Positions 22,755 to 30,934 of a stretch of DNA of 34,333 nucleotides are shown here, piece by piece (within the stretch, counting starts at the first letter, position 1; every line of letters begins with the position of its first letter). The DNA comes from a virus: positions 1-34,333 of IMG/VR virus record IMGVR_UViG_3300010392_000069; one strand, 5' to 3'. The notes below the pieces were generated by a model. The model was given only the letters and a program-made list of their open reading frames with translations. It was not told the DNA's origin and did no database searches. The translations under genes and the position numbers were made by a program.

Positions 22755-23122
22755 TGGCAACTCTCTCGACCACGGGACGGAACGCGGCTGTTACAGCCGT
22801 GGGAGACCTGCTTAATAGCGGTGTTGTGGAGTTTCAAACCTCCGCAGACAATGAAGTCGCGACTGTGACATTCGCTGCTACCGCGTTTGGAGCGGCGGCG
22901 GTTGGTGTTATCACGGCAGCGGCTATGACGGATGATTCTTCCGCCGCAGGTGGTACGGTCGCAAAAGCGCGTCTGTATAAATCCGACCTCACAACAGAAA
23001 TCCTTCTTTGCACGACGACTACGGTTGGCGGTGGTGGTGACTTTGAATTGACCTCCCTCGTCATTGGGGCAGGCGATACTGTCAGCATTACTTCACTTAC
23101 AATCACGCAGCCCGCGGCCTAA
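22754..23122 (+). CDS. Phage structural protein, 122 residues, beta-rich
   Basis: The start MATLSTTGRNAAVTAVGDLLNSG and the later TVTFAATAFGAAAVGVITAAAM match a recurrent type of small phage virion protein with a beta-sandwich outline. Composition is Ala, Thr, Gly and Val-rich with only two Lys in the last 60 residues. AAAGGAAAG precedes the ATG, which overlaps the previous stop. It is likely a head-decoration or minor capsid protein, by analogy and position. Confidence 0.62.
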   Translation: MATLSTTGRNAAVTAVGDLLNSGVVEFQTSADNEVATVTFAATAFGAAAVGVITAAAMTDDSSAAGGTVAKARLYKSDLTTEILLCTTTTVGGGGDFELTSLVIGAGDTVSITSLTITQPAA

Positions 23123-23130
23123 TCAATAAG

Positions 23131-23151
23131 GCTCATAACCTTCAGGGAGAA
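23131..23151 (+). promoter_or_regulatory. Shared leader element, copy 1
   Basis: GCTCATAA (23131-23138) and TTCAGGGAGAA (23141-23151) lie just before the gene at 23158. The same two blocks, without the 2-base gap, occur before 27028. The GGGAGAA part contains the ribosome site, but the upstream conserved part is not needed for that. Confidence 0.5.
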
Positions 23152-23157
23152 TTTGGC

Positions 23158-23709
23158 ATGAACATCGAAGACAAAGAGTTGCAAGCTATCGCGAACCTTT
23201 ATCAGAAAGGAGTGACCTTGCAACTCTTCGACCGGTCGGCGAACCAAGTAGCATCCGGTACGTTCACGAACGCAGTTCAGACCACACCAGACGCTGTGCG
23301 TTTTGATGTGGAAGTTCATCTCGACGTTGACGGTGGTGTGATTGACCACGCATCAATCTCCATCAACGCAGGAAAGAAAAACATCACCAAGCGAGTGCCA
23401 ATCGGAACTACCGGAGAGGAAGGCAAAGCGTTTCTCCTTTCTGGTCTGGTGGTGAACCGCACACTCAAAGTTGAACCTGTGGAGATTCAACGCGCCAACC
23501 GTGCTTCCGCTGTTGTGGACGCTCAATCGAAGAAAGTATACGCAGGTGTTGGTGTTGTGTTCCGCGCCAAACTCCCCGCCCAGTGTGAACGATGCGGAGG
23601 TGTAGGATGGGATGAATGCGAAGCTCCTCTGTATCCTCCGGTCCCGGAAGGTACAAAGTGTTACGAATGCTCGAGTGAAGATTGTCTTCAATACGAGTAT
23701 CTGAAATAA
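23158..23709 (+). CDS. Structural-region protein with C-terminal zinc-type domain, 183 residues
   Basis: Residues 1-130 appear to be a beta-rich domain (TLQLFDRSANQVASGTF, VRFDVEVHLDVDGGVIDHASISIN). The last 50 residues hold a cysteine-rich module, CERCGGVGWDEC followed by CYECSSEDC, enough for one or two zinc sites. ATG 23158 follows GGGAGAA. A terminator follows. The combination is unusual; it may be a virion-associated or assembly protein. The function was not recognised. Confidence 0.62.
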   Translation: MNIEDKELQAIANLYQKGVTLQLFDRSANQVASGTFTNAVQTTPDAVRFDVEVHLDVDGGVIDHASISINAGKKNITKRVPIGTTGEEGKAFLLSGLVVNRTLKVEPVEIQRANRASAVVDAQSKKVYAGVGVVFRAKLPAQCERCGGVGWDECEAPLYPPVPEGTKCYECSSEDCLQYEYLK

Positions 23710-23716
23710 AGACTAT

Positions 23717-23756
23717 GCGGGTGTCTGTTCGAGATGCCCGCGTATTCTTACTTTTG
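23717..23756 (+). terminator. Rho-independent terminator
   Basis: GCGGGTGTCT (23717-23726) pairs with AGATGCCCGC (23732-23741), 10 positions with two G-U pairs, around the loop GTTCG. The sequence GTATTCTTACTTTT follows. It separates the zinc-type gene from the repeat protein gene. Confidence 0.75.
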
Positions 23757-23769
23757 AAAGGCTGGAGCC

Positions 23770-25713
23770 ATGGCATCTACAGGTTTTGTAGAGTTCGCTA
23801 GTATATCTCAAACCGCTGCTGGTGGTGGTGGTCCATTCACAAACTTGACAAATATGCTCACGGACATCGCCACCTACGGGTACAAAGATGTTGTAGACGG
23901 CGACTTTAGTTATCGCGTAGATGCTGTGGACGCTTCAGCCAATCTGTCGGCAGTTTCTGGAGCTATTGACGGAATAGAAGTGCGAGTCGAGGCTACCACA
24001 GAAGACGGCGGGTCTACTGAATGCGTGGACTATCTTGTCAGTCTAATAAAAGGTGGTGTCGTGTCTGGAGCAAACAAGGCTCTAGGCACAGAATTTGGTG
24101 ATAACTCCGGTGTGGTTACACGCGACTACGGCGGAGCAGCTGACATGTGGACACTGTCTCTCACCGATTCCGACGTTAAGGCAACTAATTTCGGTGTGGC
24201 GTTACAGTTTGAGAGCATAGGTGGTTCACCATCTATGACTCGCGTTTACAGAATCTCAATTAACGTGCACTATTCGCCATCGTCTCCGGATGTGACAGCA
24301 GAAGGTGATGTGACGTTAGGTGCTGTTATCACGAGTCTGTCGGCTGAAGTCGGATGGAACATACCGGCAGTCGGTCTCGACCTTGCTCCAGTAGAACTAG
24401 CCGCATCTATTAACCAGTCCTTCGGTGGGGCAGGTTCAATAACTCTCGGAGCTTCAAGAATTGCAACGGTCGTTCGTTATGAATTTAAACTAGCCTCGGC
24501 ATTGTCACTAGCTCCATTAGTTGTTGACGGTGAAGCAGACATTATAGAATACCACACAACAGAAGCTGCACTGGTATTAGCTCCAATGGAGATTGACGCA
24601 GTCGTTCCCGATAGTTGGGGGCCGGGCGCAATAACTCTCGGGGCTATTACGTTGTCAGGTGATGGGAAACTAGGGTATAACGTAAATGGAGCAATCACGC
24701 TCGGTGCCGTCACTCTGGCATCTGACACTATCAACATACCAAACCGTCTATCAGATGGAGCAATAGACCTCGGCGTCGTGGAGGTTGGCTCGATTGCAAC
24801 AAATGCCTCCGTTTTGGCTACCGCTGATATTGAATTTCTCACCGGCATTGAAGTTTCCGGTAGTGTGAAACGTGACCTAGACCTTGGGAGCATGTCCGCC
24901 CCACTTCCAGCTATCACCGCTCGTGGTTCTGTGGCAATGACTTCGTTTAGTGATTCAAGCGGTACCATAGACTTGGCAGCTGTTAGTGTTGATGGGGCTG
25001 GTTACATCTACCCATTGCATGGGGTTGGTGGTGATATCACATTGGCACCTGTTTCTTTGGCTGGTGTTGCCGATGTGTTTACCTACGTGTCAAAGGAGGG
25101 GTCGGGTGCCTTGGTACTTGGTCCCGTATCGCTTGTGTCACGGGCTGTATTGTACGCACTAATGGAAACCTCGGGAAATGTTAGTTTAGGCGCTTTAACC
25201 CTACGTGCAGAGGCTATTCTAGGGCTTCACACGGCCGCAGACATCGATTTAGGGGTACTTGACGTGTCGGGGTCTGTGCTAATCGCTCAGGACGCCGCAG
25301 GGGTGGTAATTTTAGGTGCTCAAACGGTATCCTCCGGTGTGTATTCTATCCGTAAAGTGTCCGGCAGTATCGAACTAGGCGGGATGACAGTTGAAAGCAC
25401 AGTTCGCCCATGGGTTGACGGTGTGGGAAGTATTACACTCGCCGGAGCATTGTTGGCTGGTTCATCTGTTCGTGGTTCAAACGTGACCGGCAATATACTC
25501 CTTCCCACGATGAGCGCAGACGGTGAGGTCGAGCGTGATATTATAGTCAACGCGGCAATCACCCTCGGGTCAATTCAACTCTTCTCCAGAGTGGCGGGAA
25601 CCACTCAGCAGTTATACCGTGTTACTCATATTGGAACAACGCAGGGTGGTAAGTACAAATTGTTATCAATCTCGGCGACGAAGAAACCGACGGAGCGCGA
25701 CCCCAATGTTTGA
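23770..25713 (+). CDS. Large beta-repeat structural protein (possible head or connector fibre)
   Basis: The 647-residue product has an N-terminal domain (about 1-175, ending RISINVHYSPSS) followed by about 18 degenerate repeats of 20-25 residues with the pattern G-x-I-x-L-G-x-V-x-L-x-G (for example AITLGAITLSGDG, DITLAPVSLAG, SIELGGMTV). A short tail follows (YRVTHIGTTQGGKYKLLSI). Such a period suggests a beta-solenoid or a string of small beta units. Its place between head genes and the gp10-like connector, rather than beside tail-tip genes, favours a head or collar fibre. The binding target is unknown. Confidence 0.75.
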   Translation: MASTGFVEFASISQTAAGGGGPFTNLTNMLTDIATYGYKDVVDGDFSYRVDAVDASANLSAVSGAIDGIEVRVEATTEDGGSTECVDYLVSLIKGGVVSGANKALGTEFGDNSGVVTRDYGGAADMWTLSLTDSDVKATNFGVALQFESIGGSPSMTRVYRISINVHYSPSSPDVTAEGDVTLGAVITSLSAEVGWNIPAVGLDLAPVELAASINQSFGGAGSITLGASRIATVVRYEFKLASALSLAPLVVDGEADIIEYHTTEAALVLAPMEIDAVVPDSWGPGAITLGAITLSGDGKLGYNVNGAITLGAVTLASDTINIPNRLSDGAIDLGVVEVGSIATNASVLATADIEFLTGIEVSGSVKRDLDLGSMSAPLPAITARGSVAMTSFSDSSGTIDLAAVSVDGAGYIYPLHGVGGDITLAPVSLAGVADVFTYVSKEGSGALVLGPVSLVSRAVLYALMETSGNVSLGALTLRAEAILGLHTAADIDLGVLDVSGSVLIAQDAAGVVILGAQTVSSGVYSIRKVSGSIELGGMTVESTVRPWVDGVGSITLAGALLAGSSVRGSNVTGNILLPTMSADGEVERDIIVNAAITLGSIQLFSRVAGTTQQLYRVTHIGTTQGGKYKLLSISATKKPTERDPNV

Positions 25714-26158
25714 AGCACAGATTATGGTGGTTGATTTGGACTCCGGAGCGATGCTGGAGTTGTCACGAAGTATGGCCCGTAGACCTTTACGTAAAATAGC
25801 CTACGCTATCCGTGATGAGGTTCGCAGGAGCATGAAAAAAGGTGGAGAAGAAGTAGGCCCTAACTACGGTATCATTCAGATACCGTCACCTCCTGGCACC
25901 CCACCTAACGAACAATCCGGAAAGCTGAAACGGAGCATCCGTGTTGGGAAGTACGGCGAAGACTATTATATCGGAACGGATTTGCCGTATGGGTTGGTTC
26001 ATGAATACGGAGGAAGGCATCATCCTCCACGGCCCTATCTACGACCCGCTCGCAAAAAATATGAGCGGTTGATACAGGAGGCATTTAATGGTGTAGACTC
26101 ACACGACGTAGCAGCCGGTAAAGTTTTGAGATTCTTTGAAGGGAAACGAACACTATGA
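25706..26158 (+). CDS. HK97 gp10-like head-tail connector protein
   Basis: The 150-residue product has KIAYAIRDEVRRSMKKGG, then LKRSIRVGKYGEDYYIGTDLPYGLVHEYGG and HHPPRPYLRPARKKY. The pattern 'VHEYGG...RPYLRPA' is characteristic of the HK97 gp10/tail-completion family. ATG 25706 has GGAG about 10 bases upstream and overlaps the repeat-protein gene by 8 bases. It should help join tail to head. Confidence 0.8.
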   Translation: MFEAQIMVVDLDSGAMLELSRSMARRPLRKIAYAIRDEVRRSMKKGGEEVGPNYGIIQIPSPPGTPPNEQSGKLKRSIRVGKYGEDYYIGTDLPYGLVHEYGGRHHPPRPYLRPARKKYERLIQEAFNGVDSHDVAAGKVLRFFEGKRTL

Positions 26159-26616
26159 TTGAAGCACTTCACAGTTTGATAGTGGCTCAGCCGTGGATGC
26201 CGAGATTGTCAAAGTATGATTTCGGAAACGGTGAAGAAGAGCCAGCAGTATTCACCGTTGACCCACCACCGCCAGACGCACAAGAGCCGCTGATAATCAT
26301 CTCGCAGTCTGGTGGAGATGAAGAGGATTCAGTGTCAACTCGCAGCGATATATCGGCGGTGTACCAATACACCATGCGAGTCTACGATAAGAAGTCAGAA
26401 TCGGAGAAAGGGTTGCGGGCGATTGTGAATCGTCTGTATCATTTGTTTTTCAACGGTGACGGTCGCAAACCATCTTCCTATAGTGGTGTGGATGGCAAGG
26501 TCGTCGAAAAAGTAACGGTAAGCGTTCCATCATCGGCACCGGATAATGAAGGTTTCCCCGGTTACATCATGACGGTAACAATCACCGCAACAAGTGAAAG
26601 GGTACATGATGAGTGA
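26155..26616 (+). CDS. Tail terminator-like protein
   Basis: The 153-residue product (MIEALHSLIVAQPWM, PLIIISQSGGDEED, YQYTMRVYDKKSESEKGLRAIVNRLYHLFF, GYIMTVTITATSERV) has the helix-strand order of gpU/DUF3168-type tail terminators, which cap the tail tube and bind the connector. Its position between the gp10-like gene and the tail tube gene matches the usual siphovirus order. The start overlaps the previous stop (ATGA). Confidence 0.7.
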   Translation: MIEALHSLIVAQPWMPRLSKYDFGNGEEEPAVFTVDPPPPDAQEPLIIISQSGGDEEDSVSTRSDISAVYQYTMRVYDKKSESEKGLRAIVNRLYHLFFNGDGRKPSSYSGVDGKVVEKVTVSVPSSAPDNEGFPGYIMTVTITATSERVHDE

Positions 26617-26986
26617 AATGGGATATGATGGAACACTGCTTGTTGGTTCGCTCGAAGCGAAGCATATCAAGGACGTGACCGTTGACATGAATGCGTCTGA
26701 GGCGGATGACACAACCCGTAATCATGATGGATGGGAATCAACCGCAACGGGTCTCAAACGTTGGATGGTTTCATTCAACATGGTGAAGAAAGACGGCGAC
26801 ACCGTGTACGCAGCTTTGAAGTCCGCATTCAAACTCAATACGGAAATTACCGTATCTGTTACGGACGAGCAGGGTGACACGATTGTCGGAACCTGCAAGG
26901 TCTCGAAGTTTACACGGTCGGAACCACTGCGTGATGTGGTGACCGTCGATGTCACATTGGTAGGGCGTGGAAAACCCACTTGGTAA
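26609..26986 (+). CDS. Major tail (tube) protein
   Basis: The 125-residue product includes GYDGTLLVGSLEAKHIKDVTVDMNASEADDTTRNHDGWESTATGLKRWMVSFNMV, the conserved beginning of a phage tail tube family, ending VDVTLVGRGKPTW. ATG 26609 lies 6 bases after AAAGGG and overlaps the previous stop; GTG 26594 and ATG 26606 are less well spaced. The tail chaperone genes follow directly. Polymerised rings of this protein form the tube. Confidence 0.82.
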   Translation: MSEMGYDGTLLVGSLEAKHIKDVTVDMNASEADDTTRNHDGWESTATGLKRWMVSFNMVKKDGDTVYAALKSAFKLNTEITVSVTDEQGDTIVGTCKVSKFTRSEPLRDVVTVDVTLVGRGKPTW

Positions 26987-27002
26987 TCGCCACATAACAT
27001 AA

Positions 27003-27021
27003 GCTCATAATTCAGGGAGAA
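27003..27021 (+). promoter_or_regulatory. Shared leader element, copy 2
   Basis: GCTCATAA directly followed by TTCAGGGAGAA, matching the copy at 23131-23151. It lies 6 bases before the first tail chaperone gene. Confidence 0.5.
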
Positions 27022-27027
27022 CTGAAA

Positions 27028-27423
27028 ATGGAAACGCAAGAACAACAAGAACAAGAACAAGAGACCCCGCAGAAGCCGAACGATTACTTCTTTGACGCAG
27101 AAGGTCGGATGTGGAAACCGCGTGTAACCACACCGGTGCTGATTGACGGTTGTATGAAATGCAACATCGAAATCAAAGACCTCTTCAAAGGTAAGGTGAA
27201 CGCAGGGTCTCTTGTTCGTTTTGTATGGTTCGCGTGTGCATATCAAGCGGACGCATACGGAATTAAAAACGAAGCGGAGTTCATGGACAAAGTGCTGACC
27301 TTAGATAAAGTGTTTGACGCGATGACTGCCATCGGTGTCGCCGTTGTGGACACACTGCCCGAGGTTTCTTCCGCGCTCCATGAGGTATTCAAAGATGCCG
27401 GCCCTTTAGGGAATGGCGACTAA
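27028..27423 (+). CDS. Tail assembly chaperone (gpG-like)
   Basis: The 131-residue acidic protein starts with a Gln/Glu-rich stretch and continues with a helical core (FVWFACAYQADAYGIKNEAEFMDKVLTLDKVFDAMTAIGVAVVDTL) typical of the first tail assembly chaperone between tube and tape measure genes. Near its end lies the slippery heptamer CCCTTTA (27402-27408) in the frame needed for a -1 shift. Most ribosomes would stop at 27423; a fraction would continue into the next frame. Confidence 0.8.
   Translation: METQEQQEQEQETPQKPNDYFFDAEGRMWKPRVTTPVLIDGCMKCNIEIKDLFKGKVNAGSLVRFVWFACAYQADAYGIKNEAEFMDKVLTLDKVFDAMTAIGVAVVDTLPEVSSALHEVFKDAGPLGNGD
27402..27408 (+). promoter_or_regulatory. Programmed -1 frameshift site CCCTTTA
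   Basis: The zero-frame reading is ggC CCT TTA, a full X XXY YYZ heptamer. After a -1 slip the ribosome reads CCC TTT then AGG, and the new frame runs open to 27689. The -1 frame is open from 27384, so only this short window could serve. No clear downstream pseudoknot was seen by eye. Confidence 0.75.
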
Positions 27424-27437
27424 CGGATTTATACGAG

Positions 27438-27689
27438 ATGTGCAATCTAGCAAATGTAACCGTACGTGACCCGTTATTAATTCGGGAAGTGTTAGTCATT
27501 GCTAAATCTCGTCAAGCGTCGGAGTGGGACCACACTGCCGCGCTCCGTTCGGACATACACAACATTATGTCCAAGTCGCAGAAGTCACCGATAGAGTTAA
27601 ACCCATTTAGGGCATCCTCCTCTCCAGAAAATGGTCGTGGCATGTCCATAGGCGAAGCGAAGAAATACTATGAGGAGCATTTCACATGA
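27438..27689 (+). CDS. Tail assembly chaperone extension (gpT-like), probably made by frameshift
   Basis: The 83-residue frame MCNLANVTVRDPLLIREVL... is open upstream to 27384 and reads REWRLTDLYEMCNLA after the slip at 27402-27408. Frameshifted product: bases 27028-27408 then 27408-27689, about 220 residues, like lambda gpGT. The ATG at 27438 has no good ribosome site, which supports expression only as the fusion. The fused part should bind the tape measure protein encoded next; the gene ends overlap by four bases. Confidence 0.72.
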   Translation: MCNLANVTVRDPLLIREVLVIAKSRQASEWDHTAALRSDIHNIMSKSQKSPIELNPFRASSSPENGRGMSIGEAKKYYEEHFT

Positions 27690-29296
27690 GCGGAGTAGCA
27701 GCCGAACAGGCCATGGCTCAAGTAGCAGTCTGGCTTAAATTCAAAGACGAGGAAGCGAAACGCGGGATGGAGCAATCGTCCCGTGACTTCAGCGTGTATA
27801 CACTTGGTATCCGCGTCTTGATGGATGACTTGATGAAGACCGGCAAGTTTGTGACCGAACGTTTGAAAACGATGTCAAAAGGTTTTGCAGATTACGGAGC
27901 AAACCTCAACCGCTCCAGCCGTGAAGCAAACGTGTCCGTCACATGGTTAGAGAAGATGAACTATGTGCTCGGTCTCACAGGCCATTCCGTGCAGGACCTA
28001 CAGGGCGCGCTTCTCACAATGAACCAGGCATTACATGACGCCATGTACGGTGCAGACACGCCAGCCAATAGGGCGTTGCGGATGTTGGGTATTGACGTTC
28101 GGGAATTGTACACACTCACAACTTCGCAGAGGTTTGAAAAGATAGCCGAACGTATTATGAACATCGAGAACGCATCTCGACGGGCGGGTATCGCGGCAGA
28201 GATTTTCGGTGACAACGCCAAAGATATGATGGCTGCCTTTACGGATGAAGGAGGAGCACAGCTACAAGAGTACATCAGACAGGCGGAGATGTTCGGCAAT
28301 CAATCATCCCCGGAGGACCTCCAGCTTGCAAGAGAGGCTGAGCAGTCCACATTCCGTATGGTGTACGCTTGGGAGAAATTGGAAAAGACCATAGGCAAGC
28401 TGGTCACTCCAGTGGTGATAGAGGTGCAGAAGTGGTTGACCGCTCTGATGGAAACTGTGACAGAGTTCCTAGAAGAAAACCCGAGGTTCGCAGCTACGCT
28501 TGGTGACCTCTCGGTGGCACTTGGTAGTGTCCTCGCCGCTGTTCTCCTGATTGTAGGTGCCATGTACTTGTGGTCAACAGGTGTGATACCTATCGCACTT
28601 CTAGTTGTCGCGATTCTTGGTCTTATGGACGTGCTGGGTATCGTTGACACTGGCGCACGGGATTTCTTCGAGTCAATACGTATTGGTACAAACTCTGCGG
28701 CTGGTTGGTGGGATAGCATGACCAATTTTTGGGGTGACCGCATCTTTTACGTTTGGGACATGATGAAAACTTTCTTTTCCGATTGGAAAAACGCACTCTC
28801 TAATATATGGGACATGTACTCAGCAATCGGTAAGAAAATTTTGGAGATTGCCTCCTTTGGTACCTTGGACTTCGGGGCTGATGCACTAATGGAAGGTGCC
28901 ATGGCTAGGGCCGCTGAGATATACAAAGACCCTCTAGCCCGTCTGGCAGAGGGCGACCGTTTACGTTGGGAACAAAACGAAGACGACCGTGAGCAGTTGA
29001 AAGACAATGACCTGATTGCCTCATTGAGGAATAAATTTGATGACCTATTCAACAAATTAGATAACATGAAACCGCCCGGACTTGGAAACACATCTTCCGG
29101 GTTCTCTCCCGGTGTTTCGTTTTCATATGGTGTACACGGGTTCATGGGTGGTGGTACCCAACTGTCAGAGCAGCTTGGCGCGGCGTACTCTGGCAAAAAT
29201 TTTGAGGATAGGTCAATTGAGATTCAGCAGGCCATGAGAGACAGTCTCACTCGCATTGACGACAACACACGCCCATCTGTAGATGTGATGCTATAG
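27686..29296 (+). CDS. Tape measure protein
   Basis: The 536-residue product has the hallmarks: long helical stretches, a central hydrophobic segment (about 275-320, LAAVLLIVGAMYLW and IPIALLVVAILGLMDV), and TMP-type motifs (NRALRMLGIDVRE, RRAGIAAEIFGDNAKDMM). It follows the frameshifted chaperones, as is usual. At roughly 1.5 angstrom per residue it would set a tail of about 80 nm, short for a siphovirus. The start overlaps the previous stop. Confidence 0.88.
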   Translation: MSGVAAEQAMAQVAVWLKFKDEEAKRGMEQSSRDFSVYTLGIRVLMDDLMKTGKFVTERLKTMSKGFADYGANLNRSSREANVSVTWLEKMNYVLGLTGHSVQDLQGALLTMNQALHDAMYGADTPANRALRMLGIDVRELYTLTTSQRFEKIAERIMNIENASRRAGIAAEIFGDNAKDMMAAFTDEGGAQLQEYIRQAEMFGNQSSPEDLQLAREAEQSTFRMVYAWEKLEKTIGKLVTPVVIEVQKWLTALMETVTEFLEENPRFAATLGDLSVALGSVLAAVLLIVGAMYLWSTGVIPIALLVVAILGLMDVLGIVDTGARDFFESIRIGTNSAAGWWDSMTNFWGDRIFYVWDMMKTFFSDWKNALSNIWDMYSAIGKKILEIASFGTLDFGADALMEGAMARAAEIYKDPLARLAEGDRLRWEQNEDDREQLKDNDLIASLRNKFDDLFNKLDNMKPPGLGNTSSGFSPGVSFSYGVHGFMGGGTQLSEQLGAAYSGKNFEDRSIEIQQAMRDSLTRIDDNTRPSVDVML

Positions 29297-29306
29297 GAGA
29301 TATGAG

Positions 29307-30152
29307 ATGCCATTAATCGAAGTGACAGAAATGATTAGCAGTCGGCGGGTGAATAGAACCGCCGAGGGTACGACCATAACGAGAATCTTTCGGGTTGCAA
29401 CAACAGATCCGGAATGGTTAATAGCAAACGGATGGGTTGTGGATTTACCTGCACACAATGAACAGCATCCATGGATTCCATTTCTCTTTGTAGACCGATT
29501 GGAAATCCTGCCTGACACAAAAGGTATTGGCAAGGTCGATGTGGAGGTTACATACCGAGAATTCCCGTTAGGCTTTACCCCGTACTCTGAGCAATGGTCG
29601 TGGGATATCGTAGGTAGTCAGCAGAAGATTTACAGCGTATGGGACCCGTCCTATGTTATCCATTATCCGGCAACATCCGACTCTGGCATGGCTATTGGGT
29701 TTGACGGTGAACGGGCAAACGGCGTGTCCGTCTTTCGCCCAGAAACGGCGGTTAACGTCACCAAGGTGATGGCAGCGATTACGATTAGCGACCGGTACAT
29801 CTTGGAAAGCATGGTAAACACTGTTAACGATTCCTCATGGTTCGACTACGCAGCTGGTGAGGTATTGTACACCGGGGCACGTGTGCGTCGACGTAGCGAT
29901 GGTTTAATACAGGTTGACTTCTCCTTTCTTGTGACCCGAACGAGAGTGCCAACGTATGTTACCATGTATGATGGCTCGACAATCCTAGTGGCACCTCGTC
30001 CATGGGATTACCTATGGTTTCAATATCTGGACTCCGCACAGCTTCTAGGTGATGACACGGTCATTGCCAAACGTATCAAGTCAATCCACATCGCGCAGGT
30101 GTACGAATACGCAAACTTTGGCGTGTTCAATTTAGGTGGTCCCTATGGCTAA
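29307..30152 (+). CDS. Distal tail/baseplate protein, 281 residues
   Basis: It lies directly after the tape measure gene, where distal tail proteins are encoded. The sequence is beta-rich with many aromatics (TPYSEQWSWDIVG, PRPWDYLWFQYLDS), consistent with a tail-tip component. I do not recognise a specific family. AGGAGA lies before ATG 29307. Its end overlaps the next gene by 8 bases, and the following genes also appear to be tail-tip proteins. Confidence 0.65.
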   Translation: MPLIEVTEMISSRRVNRTAEGTTITRIFRVATTDPEWLIANGWVVDLPAHNEQHPWIPFLFVDRLEILPDTKGIGKVDVEVTYREFPLGFTPYSEQWSWDIVGSQQKIYSVWDPSYVIHYPATSDSGMAIGFDGERANGVSVFRPETAVNVTKVMAAITISDRYILESMVNTVNDSSWFDYAAGEVLYTGARVRRRSDGLIQVDFSFLVTRTRVPTYVTMYDGSTILVAPRPWDYLWFQYLDSAQLLGDDTVIAKRIKSIHIAQVYEYANFGVFNLGGPYG

Positions 30153-30930
30153 TCAAGAGCATAGACTCATTAGACAGGTAAAAGAGCTTGAAACCTCTGT
30201 GCGTCGTCTTCGTCCACGCAGTGAGGGTGATATTGATGTTCGTTCAACGAACAATTCTACAACAATAATAGCACCTGAAGCTCCACGACATTACCCATCT
30301 ATTCAGATACCAGTTTGCAATTCATCTGAGGTGAATACAATATACGCATTCAAGCCTATTGTAATCACAGGCGGGCCGTACATAACCGCAAACAAGATGA
30401 TGTCAAACCCTCTAGTATACTGCAGACATATAGCCGGACAAGGGGACGAGGATGCGCCGATGGGTGTTGTTTACAAAGACATACCCCCTCTTGGTGTTGG
30501 TAATGCTTTCATAATTGGAGCGGCATTAATAGAAGTTATAAGTCCCGGCGGTTATGGAATATCGTGCGGTGTTTCTTGGGATGATGCTGGTGGGTATTTC
30601 TACACGTCGAATCAACGAGACATGCCCTATCACATTCTTTGGGAGGATACGTCTGTTCCGTATACAGACCCACATAAAGCGTTAATTCTGCTAGGCGGCG
30701 GCGGTGCTGTTGTAGAAGAGGATGACGGACCAACCAATATAGAATGTGAGGTGGTGGCAACACTACCCCCTATCCCAGAAACTGAAAACGTAAGGCATGA
30801 GGTGTTCTGGGGTAGTGCGTCTACGATAGATGGGGGTACTGGAGATGACCAGATATGGTTTGCACACAATTTAGATAGCAGATGGTGGCCTACTCGATAC
30901 ACCACGAAAAACGGAACACCGGGAGCGTAG
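30145..30930 (+). CDS. Tail-tip protein with N-terminal coiled coil, 261 residues
   Basis: The first 25 residues (NQEHRLIRQVKELETSVRRLR) form a likely trimeric coiled coil; the rest is beta-rich and low in Lys, ending GTPGA. ATG 30145 follows AGGTGG. Coiled coil then beta domain is common in tail fibre or tail-tip subunits. The receptor-binding or structural role is not distinguishable from sequence. Base composition is more AT-rich than upstream tail genes. Confidence 0.62.
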   Translation: MANQEHRLIRQVKELETSVRRLRPRSEGDIDVRSTNNSTTIIAPEAPRHYPSIQIPVCNSSEVNTIYAFKPIVITGGPYITANKMMSNPLVYCRHIAGQGDEDAPMGVVYKDIPPLGVGNAFIIGAALIEVISPGGYGISCGVSWDDAGGYFYTSNQRDMPYHILWEDTSVPYTDPHKALILLGGGGAVVEEDDGPTNIECEVVATLPPIPETENVRHEVFWGSASTIDGGTGDDQIWFAHNLDSRWWPTRYTTKNGTPGA

Positions 30931-30934
30931 CACA

